Source of the DNA: Ignavibacteriales bacterium
GTDB lineage: Bacteria > Bacteroidota > Ignavibacteria > Ignavibacteriales > SURF-24
Reading direction: 5' to 3'
Assembly: GCA_003599415.1 (NCBI GenBank)
Contig: QZKB01000080.1
Coordinates: 1-61,792, forward strand
DNA: 61,792 nucleotides
Below, piece by piece: positions 53,527 through 61,792 of the stretch (position 1 is its first letter; each line of letters starts with the position of its first letter). The notes under the pieces are model-generated. The model did not search any database and had not been told where the DNA came from. It saw only the letters and a program-made list of their open reading frames with translations. The position numbers were made by a program, and so were the translations under genes.

Positions 53527-55761
53527 TTAAAGCTCTTCGGCAGAGTTCATTATTCTTGAGATTGAGTTATAATAAATATCAGCAAGCTTCATAACATCAA
53601 ATTTATACTTATCGTTGACAAGTAAATCTGCCCCGCCTACTTTACCTAACTGAATTGCTTTTAATCCATTCTCAGATAAGAGTTTTTCAAACTGCACACA
53701 TTTTTCCTGAGATACTGAAACAACAACACGCGACTGAGTTTCAGAAAAGAACGAAAAATCTTCTCTTGTTTTAACAGGAATATTTACTTCCGCACCAATA
53801 AGATTTTCTTCATCAAGAATACAGCACTCGGCAAGGCAGGTTAATATACCACCTTCTGATATATCGTGAGCTGAGTTAATAAGTTTATTATCAATCAGGG
53901 TTAACAAAGCAGTATGTAAATCTTTTTCAACTTTCAAATCCAGTTTTGGTGAATCACCGGCAACAGAATCATGAATTATTTGAAGATATTCGCTGCCTCC
54001 AAGTTCTTCATAATCTTCACCAATAACGTAAATCAGATCGCCTTCATTCTTAAAATATGAAGTTGTGATGTTCTCAAGCTTTTCTACTAATCCTAACATA
54101 CCTATTGTTGGAGTTGGATAAACTGCTGCGTCGGGTGATTCATTATAGAAACTTACATTCCCACCGGTAACAGGAGTATCAAAGAAGCGGCAGGCTTCAC
54201 CCATTCCTTCAATTGCCTGCTTGAATTGCCAGTACACTTCCGGTTTGTATGGGTTACCGAAGTTAAGACAGTTTGTAATTGCAAGAGGTATTCCACCTGA
54301 GCATACAACATTTCTTGCAGATTCAGCTACTGCAATCTTTGTCCCTTCCTTTGGATTCAGATAAACATATTTTCCGTTGCAATCTGTTTTAACTGCAATG
54401 GCTTTATTTGTATCTTTAATATAAATTACTGCGGCATCACAGCCGGGACCAACAATTGTATTTGTTCTTACCATTGAATCGTATTGCTCGTAAACCCATT
54501 TCTTGGAAGCGATGTTTGGTGAAGCAATTATTTTTTCAAATGCTTCTGATAAATCTTTAGGCTGAGACAGTCTGGTAAAATCAAAATTTCTTGTCTGTTT
54601 GAAATATTCAGGTTCCTTGGTTTCCCGTGTATAAACAGGCGCTCCGCCACCAAGCACCAAATCAAAGGCGGGCACTACTGCTTTTCTTTCACCGAGATAA
54701 TCGATGGTAAGATTTTTATCATTAGTAACTTCACCAATAATCTCACAGTGCAAATCCCACTTTTCAAAAATCTCTCTTACTCTGCCTTCTTTGCCTTTCT
54801 TACATGCAACGAGCATTCTTTCCTGGCTTTCGGATAACATAATTTCATACGCTGTCATTCCTTTTTCTCTAAGAGGAACTTTAGATAAATCTATCTTCAT
54901 TCCCGATTCACCTTTAGCGCTCATCTCAGAAGTTGAGCAGGAAATTCCCGCAGCGCCCATATCCTGTATACCAACTATCAGATCTTCTTTAATAATTTCA
55001 AGTGTTGCTTCAAGTAGTAGTTTCTCCGTAAACGGATCGCCAACCTGGACAGACGGGCGTTTGGCTTCGGACTTTTCAGAAATTTCCTCAGAGGCAAATG
55101 TTGCACCATGAATTCCATCTCTACCTGTAGAAGATCCGACAATCATTACTCCATTACCTTCTCCTTTAGCTGTTGCGGATGCTGACTTACCTTTCTTAAC
55201 AATTCCAACAGCCATTGCATTTACAAGAGGATTATCGCGGTAGCACTTATCAAAATAAACTTCACCGGCAACGGTTGGAACACCAAAGCAATTTCCGTAA
55301 TCACCAATACCTTTAACAACACCGGCAAATAAGTAACGCGTACGTGCATCATCTAAAGAACCGAAGCGAAGTGAATTTAAACTTGCGATTGGTCTGGCTC
55401 CCATTGTAAAAATATCTCTTAGAATTCCGCCGACACCTGTAGCAGCTCCCTGGTATGGTTCAACTGCAGAGGGATGATTATGGCTTTCTATTTTGAATGC
55501 GATAGCATAGTCATCGCCAATATCAACTAAGCCTGCATTTTCCTCTCCTGCTCCAACTAATAATCTCCCACCTTTTCTTGGTAAAGTTTTGATGAGGGCA
55601 ATAGAGTTTTTATAACTGCAATGTTCACTCCACATTACAGAAAAAATACCAAGTTCAGTATAGTTTGGAGTTCGTCCTAATATTTTACAAATCTTTTCAA
55701 ATTCTTCCTGGTTTAAGCCATGTTCCAGCGCCAATTCCAAATTTACTTCAGGTTCTTTCAT
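53527..55761 (-). CDS. purL: Phosphoribosylformylglycinamidine synthase subunit PurL
   Basis: A 744-residue synthetase subunit of purine synthesis that makes FGAM from FGAR with ATP and ammonia. Features: [11 protein letters not shown], the catalytic His/Asp region [68 protein letters not shown], and in the second half [28 protein letters not shown] and DISEGGI. The length fits the small form, which needs PurS and PurQ partners; neither is in the window. The start follows the typical N-terminus [14 protein letters not shown]. Confidence 0.96.
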   Translation of the reverse strand: MKEPEVNLELALEHGLNQEEFEKICKILGRTPNYTELGIFSVMWSEHCSYKNSIALIKTLPRKGGRLLVGAGEENAGLVDIGDDYAIAFKIESHNHPSAVEPYQGAATGVGGILRDIFTMGARPIASLNSLRFGSLDDARTRYLFAGVVKGIGDYGNCFGVPTVAGEVYFDKCYRDNPLVNAMAVGIVKKGKSASATAKGEGNGVMIVGSSTGRDGIHGATFASEEISEKSEAKRPSVQVGDPFTEKLLLEATLEIIKEDLIVGIQDMGAAGISCSTSEMSAKGESGMKIDLSKVPLREKGMTAYEIMLSESQERMLVACKKGKEGRVREIFEKWDLHCEIIGEVTNDKNLTIDYLGERKAVVPAFDLVLGGGAPVYTRETKEPEYFKQTRNFDFTRLSQPKDLSEAFEKIIASPNIASKKWVYEQYDSMVRTNTIVGPGCDAAVIYIKDTNKAIAVKTDCNGKYVYLNPKEGTKIAVAESARNVVCSGGIPLAITNCLNFGNPYKPEVYWQFKQAIEGMGEACRFFDTPVTGGNVSFYNESPDAAVYPTPTIGMLGLVEKLENITTSYFKNEGDLIYVIGEDYEELGGSEYLQIIHDSVAGDSPKLDLKVEKDLHTALLTLIDNKLINSAHDISEGGILTCLAECCILDEENLIGAEVNIPVKTREDFSFFSETQSRVVVSVSQEKCVQFEKLLSENGLKAIQLGKVGGADLLVNDKYKFDVMKLADIYYNSISRIMNSAEEL

Positions 55762-55864
55762 TCTATTTCCGATTTTTAATTGATGAAAAGTGCATAAGAA
55801 ATATAATAATTTTAGGAGTGGATTCGAAGAATAGATTTAAGGTTGAAGTGGAATAAATAATCCT

Positions 55865-56098
55865 TTAAGGGAAGCAGATAAAGAAAAAGTACTGGTTAAA
55901 ACAATAAAGTAGCTTTACCATGATTATGGAGAGGCAAATAATGCTCTGCCCACAACTACAGTACAACACCAAAAAGCCAACTCCAATAATTAAGATAATA
56001 CCGAATACGAATACGCCCTCAGTTTGAACGATTGGATATACCGTTCTTTTATATAAATTTTTACAAGAATTTTTTCCTGTTGTAAATTTTTCTTTCAT
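55865..56098 (-). CDS. Possible small membrane protein (weak)
   Basis: A 77-codon frame beginning at an ATG and encoding one or two hydrophobic segments (VFGIILIIGVGFLVLYCSCG and a Phe-rich C-terminus). There is no clear ribosome binding site and no family resemblance. A part of it on the opposite strand resembles a sequence at 56836-56880, suggesting relic DNA. I list it as doubtful. Confidence 0.2.
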   Translation of the reverse strand: MKEKFTTGKNSCKNLYKRTVYPIVQTEGVFVFGIILIIGVGFLVLYCSCGQSIICLSIIMVKLLYCFNQYFFFICFP

Positions 56099-56111
56099 CT
56101 ATGAATTTTTA

Positions 56112-56345
56112 CTACTGGTCGTATTCTTCAGGTGCAACATCCGGAACTTTGTTTAATACTTTCTTGAATTTTTCTTTGCTTGCTCTCTTAGCTCTTTGCT
56201 CTATATATTCTTCTGTCATTAGTGCAGATATTTTTTCTGCTAATGCGGAAGAAACCAATTGGTTTATTGAGGTGTTTTCTTTCCTTGCTAACTCACGGGC
56301 TTTTTTATGTAATGATTCCGGCAATCTCAAACTTATCGTGCTCAT
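56112..56345 (-). CDS. Ribbon-helix-helix antitoxin
   Basis: A 77-residue protein with a CopG/HicB-like ribbon-helix-helix domain (STISLRLPESLHKKARELARKENTSINQLVSSALAEKISAL, residues 2-42) and a charged C-terminal tail that would wrap the toxin. Its ATG overlaps the stop of the PIN toxin gene by four bases. It should bind the toxin and repress the pair through a palindrome at the promoter (56774-56784). Toxin-first order is the less common arrangement but known for this PIN family. Confidence 0.85.
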   Translation of the reverse strand: MSTISLRLPESLHKKARELARKENTSINQLVSSALAEKISALMTEEYIEQRAKRASKEKFKKVLNKVPDVAPEEYDQ

Positions 56346-56770
56346 TTAATTTCTCCTATCACTTTTAAATATTCTTTCGGTGTTAATGTTTTTATTCCAA
56401 AATATTCTATCCCTTCAAAATCTATTTTATTAAATGTTATAATGAAATCACTTTCAGATTCTACAGCTAATTCAAGGAACATATCATCTTTACGGTCTTT
56501 CAAGAATGGTCTCCACAAGTAATGAATTTTTCTTTGTTTTCCAGTAAGACAAATAAAATCCAGGAAGTCATCTATTTCAGATTTCTTAAGCTTAATATTT
56601 GTCTTTTCCCGTTTAATAGCATCTTCATATTCCAATATCACCGGAACTGAAATAAATAATTCTATTCTTTCGTCATCAATAATTGACAGAAGCTTATAGG
56701 AAAATCCTTTCTTTGAAAGTAAGGATGAAACGATCACATTAGTATCAATGACAATTTTATATTTTTTCAT
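56342..56770 (-). CDS. PIN domain ribonuclease toxin
   Basis: A 142-residue PIN-fold nuclease of the kind named putative toxin-antitoxin toxin component, PIN family. The N-terminal VIDTNVIVSSLL supplies the first Asp, VILEYEDAI the Glu, and RKDDMFLELAVESESDFIITFNKIDF the later acidic residues; all appear intact. Such toxins cleave tRNA or other RNA. The start has no ribosome binding site but lies right at the predicted transcription start of a consensus promoter, suggesting leaderless translation. Confidence 0.88.
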   Translation of the reverse strand: MKKYKIVIDTNVIVSSLLSKKGFSYKLLSIIDDERIELFISVPVILEYEDAIKREKTNIKLKKSEIDDFLDFICLTGKQRKIHYLWRPFLKDRKDDMFLELAVESESDFIITFNKIDFEGIEYFGIKTLTPKEYLKVIGEIK

Positions 56771-56773
56771 GGT

Positions 56774-56805
56774 GATATTATATCCAATACCACGATTAAA
56801 GTCAA
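56774..56805 (-). promoter_or_regulatory. Consensus promoter and palindromic operator of the toxin-antitoxin pair
   Basis: On the minus strand TTGACT (56805-56800), a 17-bp spacer and TATAAT (56782-56777). The -10 sits within GATATTATATC (56774-56784), a 5+1+5 palindrome suited to ribbon-helix-helix binding. Transcription should start about at the ATG (56770). Confidence 0.7.
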
Positions 56806-57039
56806 TCCTTTACATAATACATAGCGATATAAACGCGTGGCAAATAAAGCGCTACCTAAAACAACAATGCAGTACTGAAAAGCATTGCCGATTATTATTT
56901 ATTTGTTTCATTCACTAAACATAAAAACAATAAACTATTTCCACACAAAAATAAAACCTGCACAATTACCATAACTTTTTAAGCCGTTGCTTCCTTTTAC
57001 TGGTTATGTGCATATTTAACTATGTATAGTTTTCCTTAT

Positions 57040-57483
57040 TCAATTTAAAATCTCAATCAATTCAATTTCATAAACCAAAGTAGAATCTGGATGAGGGAAA
57101 GTTTGCGTCCCAATTCTTTTACTCAAATGTGGTGGTATAATCAGCTTTTTTATTTCTCCTTTTTTCATCCCAGGGAGTGCTTCATCTATCCCTTTTATTA
57201 CTTGATTTCCACCAATTAAAACTTTAACTGGATGTGGTAAATTTCTAGAGTTAAAAAGTAGCGAGTCATTCATATACAACATCTTTTCGTGAATTAAAAT
57301 TTCTTGTCCAACCTTTACAGGTTCTCCTCTCCCTTCTTTAAGAACTTTGTATTTAAGGCCGGTTGAACTTTGAATGAAACCATTATTTTTATTGGGTTTT
57401 TCAAAAGTACAGCCTTGATAAAAAATAATTAAAAGTAAAATTGTTAATAAATAATATTTCCTAATGAATATTTGATAATTCAC
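57040..57483 (-). CDS. FKBP-type peptidyl-prolyl isomerase lipoprotein
   Basis: A 147-residue lipoprotein (signal peptide with lipobox YQGC, Cys at about 26). The rest is one FKBP domain: GLKYKVLKEGRGEPVKVGQEILIHEKM, PHPVKVLIGGNQVIKGIDEALPGMKKGEIKKLIIPPHLSKRIG, ending STLVYEIELIEI. It should speed proline isomerisation in the periplasm. Some active-site aromatics are replaced, so activity may be reduced. Confidence 0.88.
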   Translation of the reverse strand: MNYQIFIRKYYLLTILLLIIFYQGCTFEKPNKNNGFIQSSTGLKYKVLKEGRGEPVKVGQEILIHEKMLYMNDSLLFNSRNLPHPVKVLIGGNQVIKGIDEALPGMKKGEIKKLIIPPHLSKRIGTQTFPHPDSTLVYEIELIEILN

Positions 57484-57574
57484 TTTGATTCCTTTCTTTA
57501 TTTTTAAGCATTTAATTATAAGTTATGCAAAATGAATTCATCATTCCATTTATCTGTTAGAAGTAAAATGCAGA

Positions 57575-57988
57575 TTAGTTCTTTGCGAAATTTAAAGATA
57601 CTTTTGGCGGTATGCTTAGGTTTACAGATATTGTTGTAAACACAAGATCGCCCATCTTTAGCTTGTTATGGAATTCATCCGCCATAACTAACGTTTTAAC
57701 AATTGTCTGAAGCAGATCCTTGTCTTTGTTTGCTTCCATTATTGCGTCAATTTCTTCTTTTGTAATATTCTCAAACTTTTCAAACTGAAGATTAATTCCG
57801 GGCGGTAAAGACATTTCAATATCAACACCTTTTAACTTGTAGCCTGTTTTAGCCACAATCGGAAGAATCTCACTTAAGCCGTTGATATAGCTGATTGATT
57901 TTTCTTTCCCTTCTTCCTTCAGATCACCAATATATTCCGTTACTCCTGAAACCTTTCCTTTCAGGTCATCTTTAATTTTAGAAAGCAT
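57575..57988 (-). CDS. Hypothetical protein
   Basis: A 137-residue soluble protein with no signal peptide. The N-terminus is helical and charged (MLSKIKDDLKGKVSGVTEYIGDLKEEGKEKSISYINGLSEILP), followed by GYKLKGVDIEMSLPPGINLQFEKFENIT and a second helix, ending in LVFTTISVNLSIPPKVSLNFAKN. The two halves carry similar SLPPGINLQF and SIPPKVSLNF strands. I do not recognise the family. Confidence 0.75.
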   Translation of the reverse strand: MLSKIKDDLKGKVSGVTEYIGDLKEEGKEKSISYINGLSEILPIVAKTGYKLKGVDIEMSLPPGINLQFEKFENITKEEIDAIMEANKDKDLLQTIVKTLVMADEFHNKLKMGDLVFTTISVNLSIPPKVSLNFAKN

Positions 57989-58104
57989 TAGCTCAATTTC
58001 CTCTTTATATTAACAATTCACTTGACAGAAATAACATATTTCGTTTTTCACTTTGTAAATTTATAAATAAGCGAAGAAACAGAAAAAGAATTTTTCTCTT
58101 TACA

Positions 58105-58132
58105 TTGCACTTATTCAGAGTTACTTTATAAT
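58105..58132 (+). promoter_or_regulatory. Promoter of the SlyD-like FKBP gene
   Basis: TTGCAC (58105-58110), a 16-bp spacer and TATAAT (58127-58132). A good GGAG ribosome binding site (58151-58154) precedes the ATG at 58159, giving a short leader. Confidence 0.6.
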
Positions 58133-58158
58133 TAAAAATTCAAAAATAAAGGAGCAAC

Positions 58159-58587
58159 ATGAACCCAGCTAAAGTAGGCGATAAAGTAAAAATTCATTAT
58201 ACAGGCAGATTAGAATCCGGAGAAATTTTTGATTCATCCAAAGGGAGAGAACCTTTGGCTTTTAAAATAGGCGATAAAAGTATGATTCCCGGTTTTGAAA
58301 ATGCTGTAATTGGAATGAACTTAGGCGAAACCAAAATAGAAAAAATTCCTTCAAAAGATGCTTACGGCGAACACCAGGAGCAATTAGTTTTTACAATGGA
58401 CAGAGAAAGTTTACCGGAAGATTTAAATGTTGAAGTTGGACTTGAGCTTGATATGCACGGCAAAAACGGTGAGTGTATTCCGGTTTTAGTTACAGACTTA
58501 ACAGAAGATAACATTACCTTGGATGCAAACCATCCGCTTGCAGGTAAAGATTTAATTTTTGAAATAGAGTTAGTGGAAATTTCCTAG
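58159..58587 (+). CDS. SlyD-like FKBP peptidyl-prolyl isomerase
   Basis: A 142-residue cytoplasmic isomerase/chaperone. The FKBP core (GDKVKIHYTGRLESGEIFDSS, PLAFKIGDKSMIPGFENAVIGMNLGETKIEKIPSKDAYG) is interrupted by the insert-in-flap domain (HQEQLVFTMDRESLPEDLNVEVGLELDMHGKNGECIPVLVTDLTEDNITLDANHPLAGKDLIFEIELVEI), the SlyD hallmark. The His-rich tail of E. coli SlyD is absent. It has its own promoter and terminator, so it is a single-gene unit. Confidence 0.93.
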   Translation: MNPAKVGDKVKIHYTGRLESGEIFDSSKGREPLAFKIGDKSMIPGFENAVIGMNLGETKIEKIPSKDAYGEHQEQLVFTMDRESLPEDLNVEVGLELDMHGKNGECIPVLVTDLTEDNITLDANHPLAGKDLIFEIELVEIS

Positions 58588-58598
58588 CCCATCCCAAA

Positions 58599-58624
58599 CC
58601 CTTCCCAAAGGGAAGGGCTTTTTA
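58599..58624 (+). terminator. Intrinsic terminator after SlyD-like gene
   Basis: CCCTTCCC (58599-58606), loop AAA, GGGAAGGG (58610-58617), then C and a T run. A perfect 8-bp G-C-rich stem. Confidence 0.92.
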
Positions 58625-58693
58625 AATTCGATTTCAATGAAGTCAGTTTATTATTACATAAACTTATAAGAATTGTTCTGAATTACTCCTGCT

Positions 58694-59563
58694 TTAAAAA
58701 TCAACATTAAAACCAATTCCAAATTCTTCTTCACGTTCATAGAAATACTCATTAAATCTTTTCTGTCCCGAGTAATATTCAGTATAAAGAATAATTCCTT
58801 TACCTGACCAATCGCCAAATTTCAGTCCTGCCATCAGATTAGAATTGCCGATATACTTTCTTCCTCCGTTGAGATGAAAATTATAAGCAAAGAAAAGATT
58901 TGTCCTTTGTTCAAATGTTTTACCAATTAAATCCGGCAGAACAAATTCTCCACCGGCAATTAAATTCCAACGACGTAAAAAATACGGACGAACAAGAGTA
59001 GAATAAGAAGAACCAGCATAAATCCGTGAATAGATATTTTCATTATTTAATTCATAAGCAAATAGAAGCTCGCCGAAATCTCTTGTAAATGGCATTGGAG
59101 TATCATCATCAATCCATTTATTTGTTGCAACGTTAAAATGACCGTCCACAAGATGAGCGCTGTTATGCAGCACTCTGAAGCGGATAAAGAATTTATCTTT
59201 TAAGTAAGATTTTGAAAAGACAACATTACCGCCAAACAAACCATCAAGCGCATCAATCTGAAGCCGGTTGCCTGCAAAGCTTGTAGATAAAGCATACGCA
59301 AAGAAATCTATTCCCATTGTTACATTAATCTTTTCAGAAATGATTTTGAATTCAAGCAAATCAACAGTATTGCCCACATCCACTTTTAGATTTGCAGTTG
59401 ACGGATAATACATAACTCCAAGTTTCGCTTCCTGGTAGTTTGCCTTTAAAGCCTGGAAATGTCTTCCTTCAGGTAAGAATGTAAAATTATAATCAGCCTG
59501 ACTAAAAATAACGATTGGCAGTAAGAGTAAATAAAAAGCGGGCAGTAAATATTTTCTAATCAT
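58694..59563 (-). CDS. DUF1207-like outer membrane protein
   Basis: A 289-residue exported protein (signal peptide MIRKYLLPAFYLLLLPIVIFSQ). The mature part begins FLPEGRHFQALKANYQEAKLGVMYYPS, characteristic of DUF1207 proteins, followed by amphipathic strands with GG and aromatic turns, and ends GIGFNVDF with a C-terminal Phe, as for outer membrane barrels. Function unknown. Confidence 0.8.
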   Translation of the reverse strand: MIRKYLLPAFYLLLLPIVIFSQADYNFTFLPEGRHFQALKANYQEAKLGVMYYPSTANLKVDVGNTVDLLEFKIISEKINVTMGIDFFAYALSTSFAGNRLQIDALDGLFGGNVVFSKSYLKDKFFIRFRVLHNSAHLVDGHFNVATNKWIDDDTPMPFTRDFGELLFAYELNNENIYSRIYAGSSYSTLVRPYFLRRWNLIAGGEFVLPDLIGKTFEQRTNLFFAYNFHLNGGRKYIGNSNLMAGLKFGDWSGKGIILYTEYYSGQKRFNEYFYEREEEFGIGFNVDF

Positions 59564-59629
59564 TTTATAATTGAATTTTTCTTGCTAAGAAAAATAACGA
59601 TAGCAGTATAAAGTAGGAAATGAGTGGTA

Positions 59630-60325
59630 TTAATTTTCAAAGTTCAGGTACTCGTTCCAAATCTGGTAAAGCTTATATGTAGCGGTTACATCATTTCCGC
59701 AATATTCAGCTACCTCTTTTATTCGCCCGGCTTCATAAAGGTTCTTAACTTCCATACCGGAGACTTCTTTACTCTTTGGGGATTTAACTCCAAACGAATA
59801 ACAATAAAAATCCAGGTTAAATTTTCTTGTAATACCATAGAATGTAAACTGTTCCAGCAGGTCTACATGTTTTTTAGAATCGTACCTGTATCCAAGAAAA
59901 TTTTTTGATGGTTTTATTTTGAGCATTGCAGAACGCATCATCAGGAAAGGGATATCAAAATTTCTTCCGTTGAAAGTAATTACCTGGTCAATCTTATCTG
60001 CAATTTCCCAGAATCTTTTGATCATATTTTCTTCTGACATTCCTTTATAAGATGCAGGTTTTTCTTCTGCATTCCATTCTTCTTCTTTCTCGCTTTCATA
60101 ATAAACATGTACTTTTTCATTTGTTACATCGTACATACCAATTGCCACGACTTTTGCGGTTAAAGGGTAAAGGCTGAGAAATCTTTCTGCATCTTCCGTT
60201 TTTTGATCTCTAATTGTCTGGTCAGTTTCCTTCAAAGCGTCTCTCAGCAAATATTCCTGCTGGCTTTCAGAAAGGTCAGACATTTTACATCCAACAGTTT
60301 CAATGTCAAATACTATCTTTCTCAT
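59630..60325 (-). CDS. DEDD-type 3'-5' exonuclease (PolB-like)
   Basis: A 231-residue nuclease of the DnaQ-like superfamily. Exo I FDIETVG (Asp7, Glu9), Exo II ITFNGRNFDIPFLMMRS (Asp), and Exo III EVAEYCGNDVTATYKLY (Asp, YxxxD-like). The GRNFDIPFL form is typical of predicted PolB-like 3'-5' exonucleases. Role in repair or nucleic acid turnover unclear. It starts one base after the DUF2442 gene stop. Confidence 0.88.
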   Translation of the reverse strand: MRKIVFDIETVGCKMSDLSESQQEYLLRDALKETDQTIRDQKTEDAERFLSLYPLTAKVVAIGMYDVTNEKVHVYYESEKEEEWNAEEKPASYKGMSEENMIKRFWEIADKIDQVITFNGRNFDIPFLMMRSAMLKIKPSKNFLGYRYDSKKHVDLLEQFTFYGITRKFNLDFYCYSFGVKSPKSKEVSGMEVKNLYEAGRIKEVAEYCGNDVTATYKLYQIWNEYLNFEN

Positions 60326-60326
60326 T

Positions 60327-60608
60327 TTAGGCTGCCGTTAATGATTCTGGATTTTGTTTATTAGTTGTATCACCAAAGCCATATAATAAATTATTCACAT
60401 CTATATCTTCCTCAAGTTCCTCCCAATGAATGCCTAAACCGCCGCCACTGATAATATAATTTTTACGTTGTTCATCGGTACCGTTTAGCAAGCGCGGGAA
60501 AAACGGAAGCGGAACACTTAAAGTTCTACCGTCTGATAATACAACAATAAGATTATCTTCATTAAAATCAATTCTCTTAGCAAGATGATTATTCGCTAAA
60601 GTATTCAT
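60327..60608 (-). CDS. DUF2442 domain protein
   Basis: A 93-residue protein from the ATG at 60608, which has AAAGGAG ahead; an in-frame ATG at 60644 overlaps the previous gene and is less likely. The core reads AKRIDFNEDNLIVVLSDGRTLSVPLPFFPRLLNGTDEQRKNYIISGGGLGIHWEELEEDIDVNNLLYG, a clear DUF2442. DUF2442 genes are often paired with DUF4160 genes, as here, and the pair is sometimes proposed as a toxin-antitoxin-like system. Confidence 0.88.
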   Translation of the reverse strand: MNTLANNHLAKRIDFNEDNLIVVLSDGRTLSVPLPFFPRLLNGTDEQRKNYIISGGGLGIHWEELEEDIDVNNLLYGFGDTTNKQNPESLTAA

Positions 60609-60636
60609 TCCAGCTCCTTTCGAAAAATTCCCTATT

Positions 60637-60837
60637 CTATTCAATAACCTTTAAAATTTCTTTTAGTTCAGAAGTTATGAAACCATAATTTTCAGCGAGT
60701 TTAATTGATGGAACCAACCAGATTTTTGCTAATGCTTCTCCTTTCCTTACGTGAATATGAATTGGTTCTCTTGGAATTCTTTCGTTTGAAAAGAAGAAAA
60801 AACTATAGCCTTTATATCTGAAAACTACAGGCATCAA
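60637..60837 (-). CDS. DUF4160 domain protein
   Basis: A 66-residue protein: PVVFRYKGYSFFFFSNERIPREPIHIHVRKGEALAKIWLVPSIKLAENYGFITSELKEILKVIE, with the EPIHIHV motif of DUF4160. It lies 28 bases before the DUF2442 start and is surely coexpressed with it. Molecular function unknown. Confidence 0.88.
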   Translation of the reverse strand: MMPVVFRYKGYSFFFFSNERIPREPIHIHVRKGEALAKIWLVPSIKLAENYGFITSELKEILKVIE

Positions 60838-60904
60838 ATACCTTTTTAAGTTTCAAAAGAAAGATACAACTTTATTTTTAACTTGTAAACGTATTATCCC
60901 TTCG

Positions 60905-61792
60905 TTAAAAAACTTCCTCCATGATTTTAATAGCAGCATGGATTTCTTCAAAACTTACATCAAGATGAGTAACTGCTCTTAAAGTATTTATCTTTCCTCC
61001 GGACAGAAGTAAACCCTTTTCTTTGCATTTATTAATAGCATCATCCGGGGTAATGTTAAGTGGTTTGAAGATCAGAATATTTGTCTGAACACTTTCCATA
61101 TCAATTTCAAGATTAGGATTTTTATTTATTGCATCGGCAAGTATTCTTACTTTCTCATGATCTTCTTTTAATCGTTCCCTGTTATTTTGTAGTGCATATA
61201 AACCCGCGGCAGCAATTACTCCAACCTGGCGCATTCCTCCACCCCACGCTTTACGGATACGAAATGCTTTGTTAATCATTTCTTTTGTAGAGGCAATTAC
61301 AGAGCCTACCGGAGCGCCCAATCCTTTTGAAAGGCAGCAGGAAACAGTATCAAAATATTTTGCGTATTCATTAACTGGAATTCCTGTAACTGCAGATGCA
61401 TTCCAGATTCTTGCACCATCAAGATGCATACACAAATTGTATTTATCTGCTAATTGTCTTAAAGCTTTAATATTTTCCAAAGGATGAATTGTACCTCCGG
61501 CACGGTTATGTGTATTTTCAATCTCAATAACTTTTGTGCGCGGCATATAATAAGCAGAAACAGGACGAATAACTTCTTCTACCTGGGAAGGAGAAATTAC
61601 GCCGAGTTTTCCATCCAATGGATGAAGTTGAATACCGCTCAATGCTGCCGGTGAACCGGATTCATAATTAAAAATATGGCAATCCTTTTCGCAGATAATT
61701 TCATCGCCGGGTTCTGTAAGAATACGGAGACAAATCTGGTTTGCCATTGTACCGCTTGGAACATAAAGTGCAGCTTCTTTACCAAGTAATTC
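60905..61792 (-). CDS. Low-specificity L-threonine aldolase (N-terminus outside window)
   Basis: PLP-dependent enzyme that splits threonine or allo-threonine into glycine and acetaldehyde. The frame is open to the right edge: before the internal Met at 61747 it reads ELLGKEAALYVPSGT, a conserved part of the family, so the true start is outside. Visible: TMANQICLRILTEPGDEIICE, IENTHNRAGGTIHPLE, NLCMHLDGARIWNA (PLP Asp), and SCCLSKGLGAPVGSVIA with the PLP lysine. About 50 N-terminal residues are missing. Confidence 0.93.
   Translation of the reverse strand, partial: ELLGKEAALYVPSGTMANQICLRILTEPGDEIICEKDCHIFNYESGSPAALSGIQLHPLDGKLGVISPSQVEEVIRPVSAYYMPRTKVIEIENTHNRAGGTIHPLENIKALRQLADKYNLCMHLDGARIWNASAVTGIPVNEYAKYFDTVSCCLSKGLGAPVGSVIASTKEMINKAFRIRKAWGGGMRQVGVIAAAGLYALQNNRERLKEDHEKVRILADAINKNPNLEIDMESVQTNILIFKPLNITPDDAINKCKEKGLLLSGGKINTLRAVTHLDVSFEEIHAAIKIMEEVF

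Larger units (their letters stand above)
55929..56883. repeat. Diverged direct repeat flanking the toxin-antitoxin pair
   Basis: Copies at about 55931-55979 and 56836-56884 align without gaps over about 48 bases at roughly 70% identity, starting G-A/T-GGCAAATAA. Many differences fall at every third base, and both read on + as ANNALPTTTVQHQ and ANKALPKTTMQY. They look like relics of one coding sequence on either side of the toxin-antitoxin genes. Confidence 0.45.

Overview
The window is AT-rich bacterial DNA, probably from the Ignavibacteria (Ignavibacteriales) or a near relative in the Bacteroidota/Chlorobiota group. Support: a secreted peptidase ends in a YPNPFN-type type IX secretion (T9SS) sorting domain; there is a carboxypeptidase-regulatory-domain TonB receptor, many lipoproteins and a full menaquinone gene cluster. 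Several promoters nevertheless have TTGAC(A/T)-N16/17-TATAAT hexamers. The assignment is inferred from gene content, not from a marker-gene tree.

Layout. 1-6350: lipoprotein, TonB receptor, small lipoprotein, TatD hydrolase fused to a radical SAM domain, M28 peptidase and PrmA, all on +, then a convergent MarR regulator. 7137-14435: menaquinone operon menF-menD-menH-menB-menA-menE, met head-on by a hotdog thioesterase that could supply the DHNA-CoA hydrolysis step; menC is absent. 14939-19674: MORN-repeat protein, a secreted propeller-like protein and an M23 peptidase with a T9SS tail. 19735-28045 (-): glycan synthesis and export operon (Wzm/Wzt-type ABC transporter, three GT2 enzymes, a cellulose-synthase-like GT2 and a GT39-like membrane protein). 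28219-35514 (-): signalling locus with a ten-PAS histidine kinase, a LytTR response regulator and a receiver-kinase hybrid, plus a gene-free interval that may encode a C-rich regulatory RNA. 36234-41034: CHASE4-PAS sensor, HemW, Nudix and RecN.

41035-44450 is an accessory region: a GC-richer orphan secreted protein, decayed coding relics, short perfect palindromes, an ~11.5-bp phased repeat, initiator tRNA-fMet, and a GIY-YIG endonuclease gene lying between the tRNA and a copy of the tRNA's 3' part. 44447-51299 (-): an Ig-like lipoprotein, then an Rrf2 (three-cysteine) regulator heading genes for DUF438/hemerythrin/PAS, DUF1858-DUF2249, a NapH-like ferredoxin and two hemerythrin-like proteins. 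This looks like a nitric oxide, oxygen or iron-sulfur stress module. 51435-61792: outer membrane proteins, YihY, PurL, a PIN/ribbon-helix-helix toxin-antitoxin pair, two FKBPs, an exonuclease, a DUF4160/DUF2442 pair and a partial threonine aldolase.

The strongest unexplained signals are (1) two LytTR-type operator pairs (9 bp, 12-bp spacer, 9 bp) beside the LytTR regulator, one of them upstream of the candidate C-rich RNA that ends in an intrinsic terminator; (2) the tRNA-fMet/GIY-YIG element with palindromes inserted in tRNA relics; and (3) an ABC permease whose conserved N-terminus is reached only from an ATT start codon behind a good ribosome binding site.
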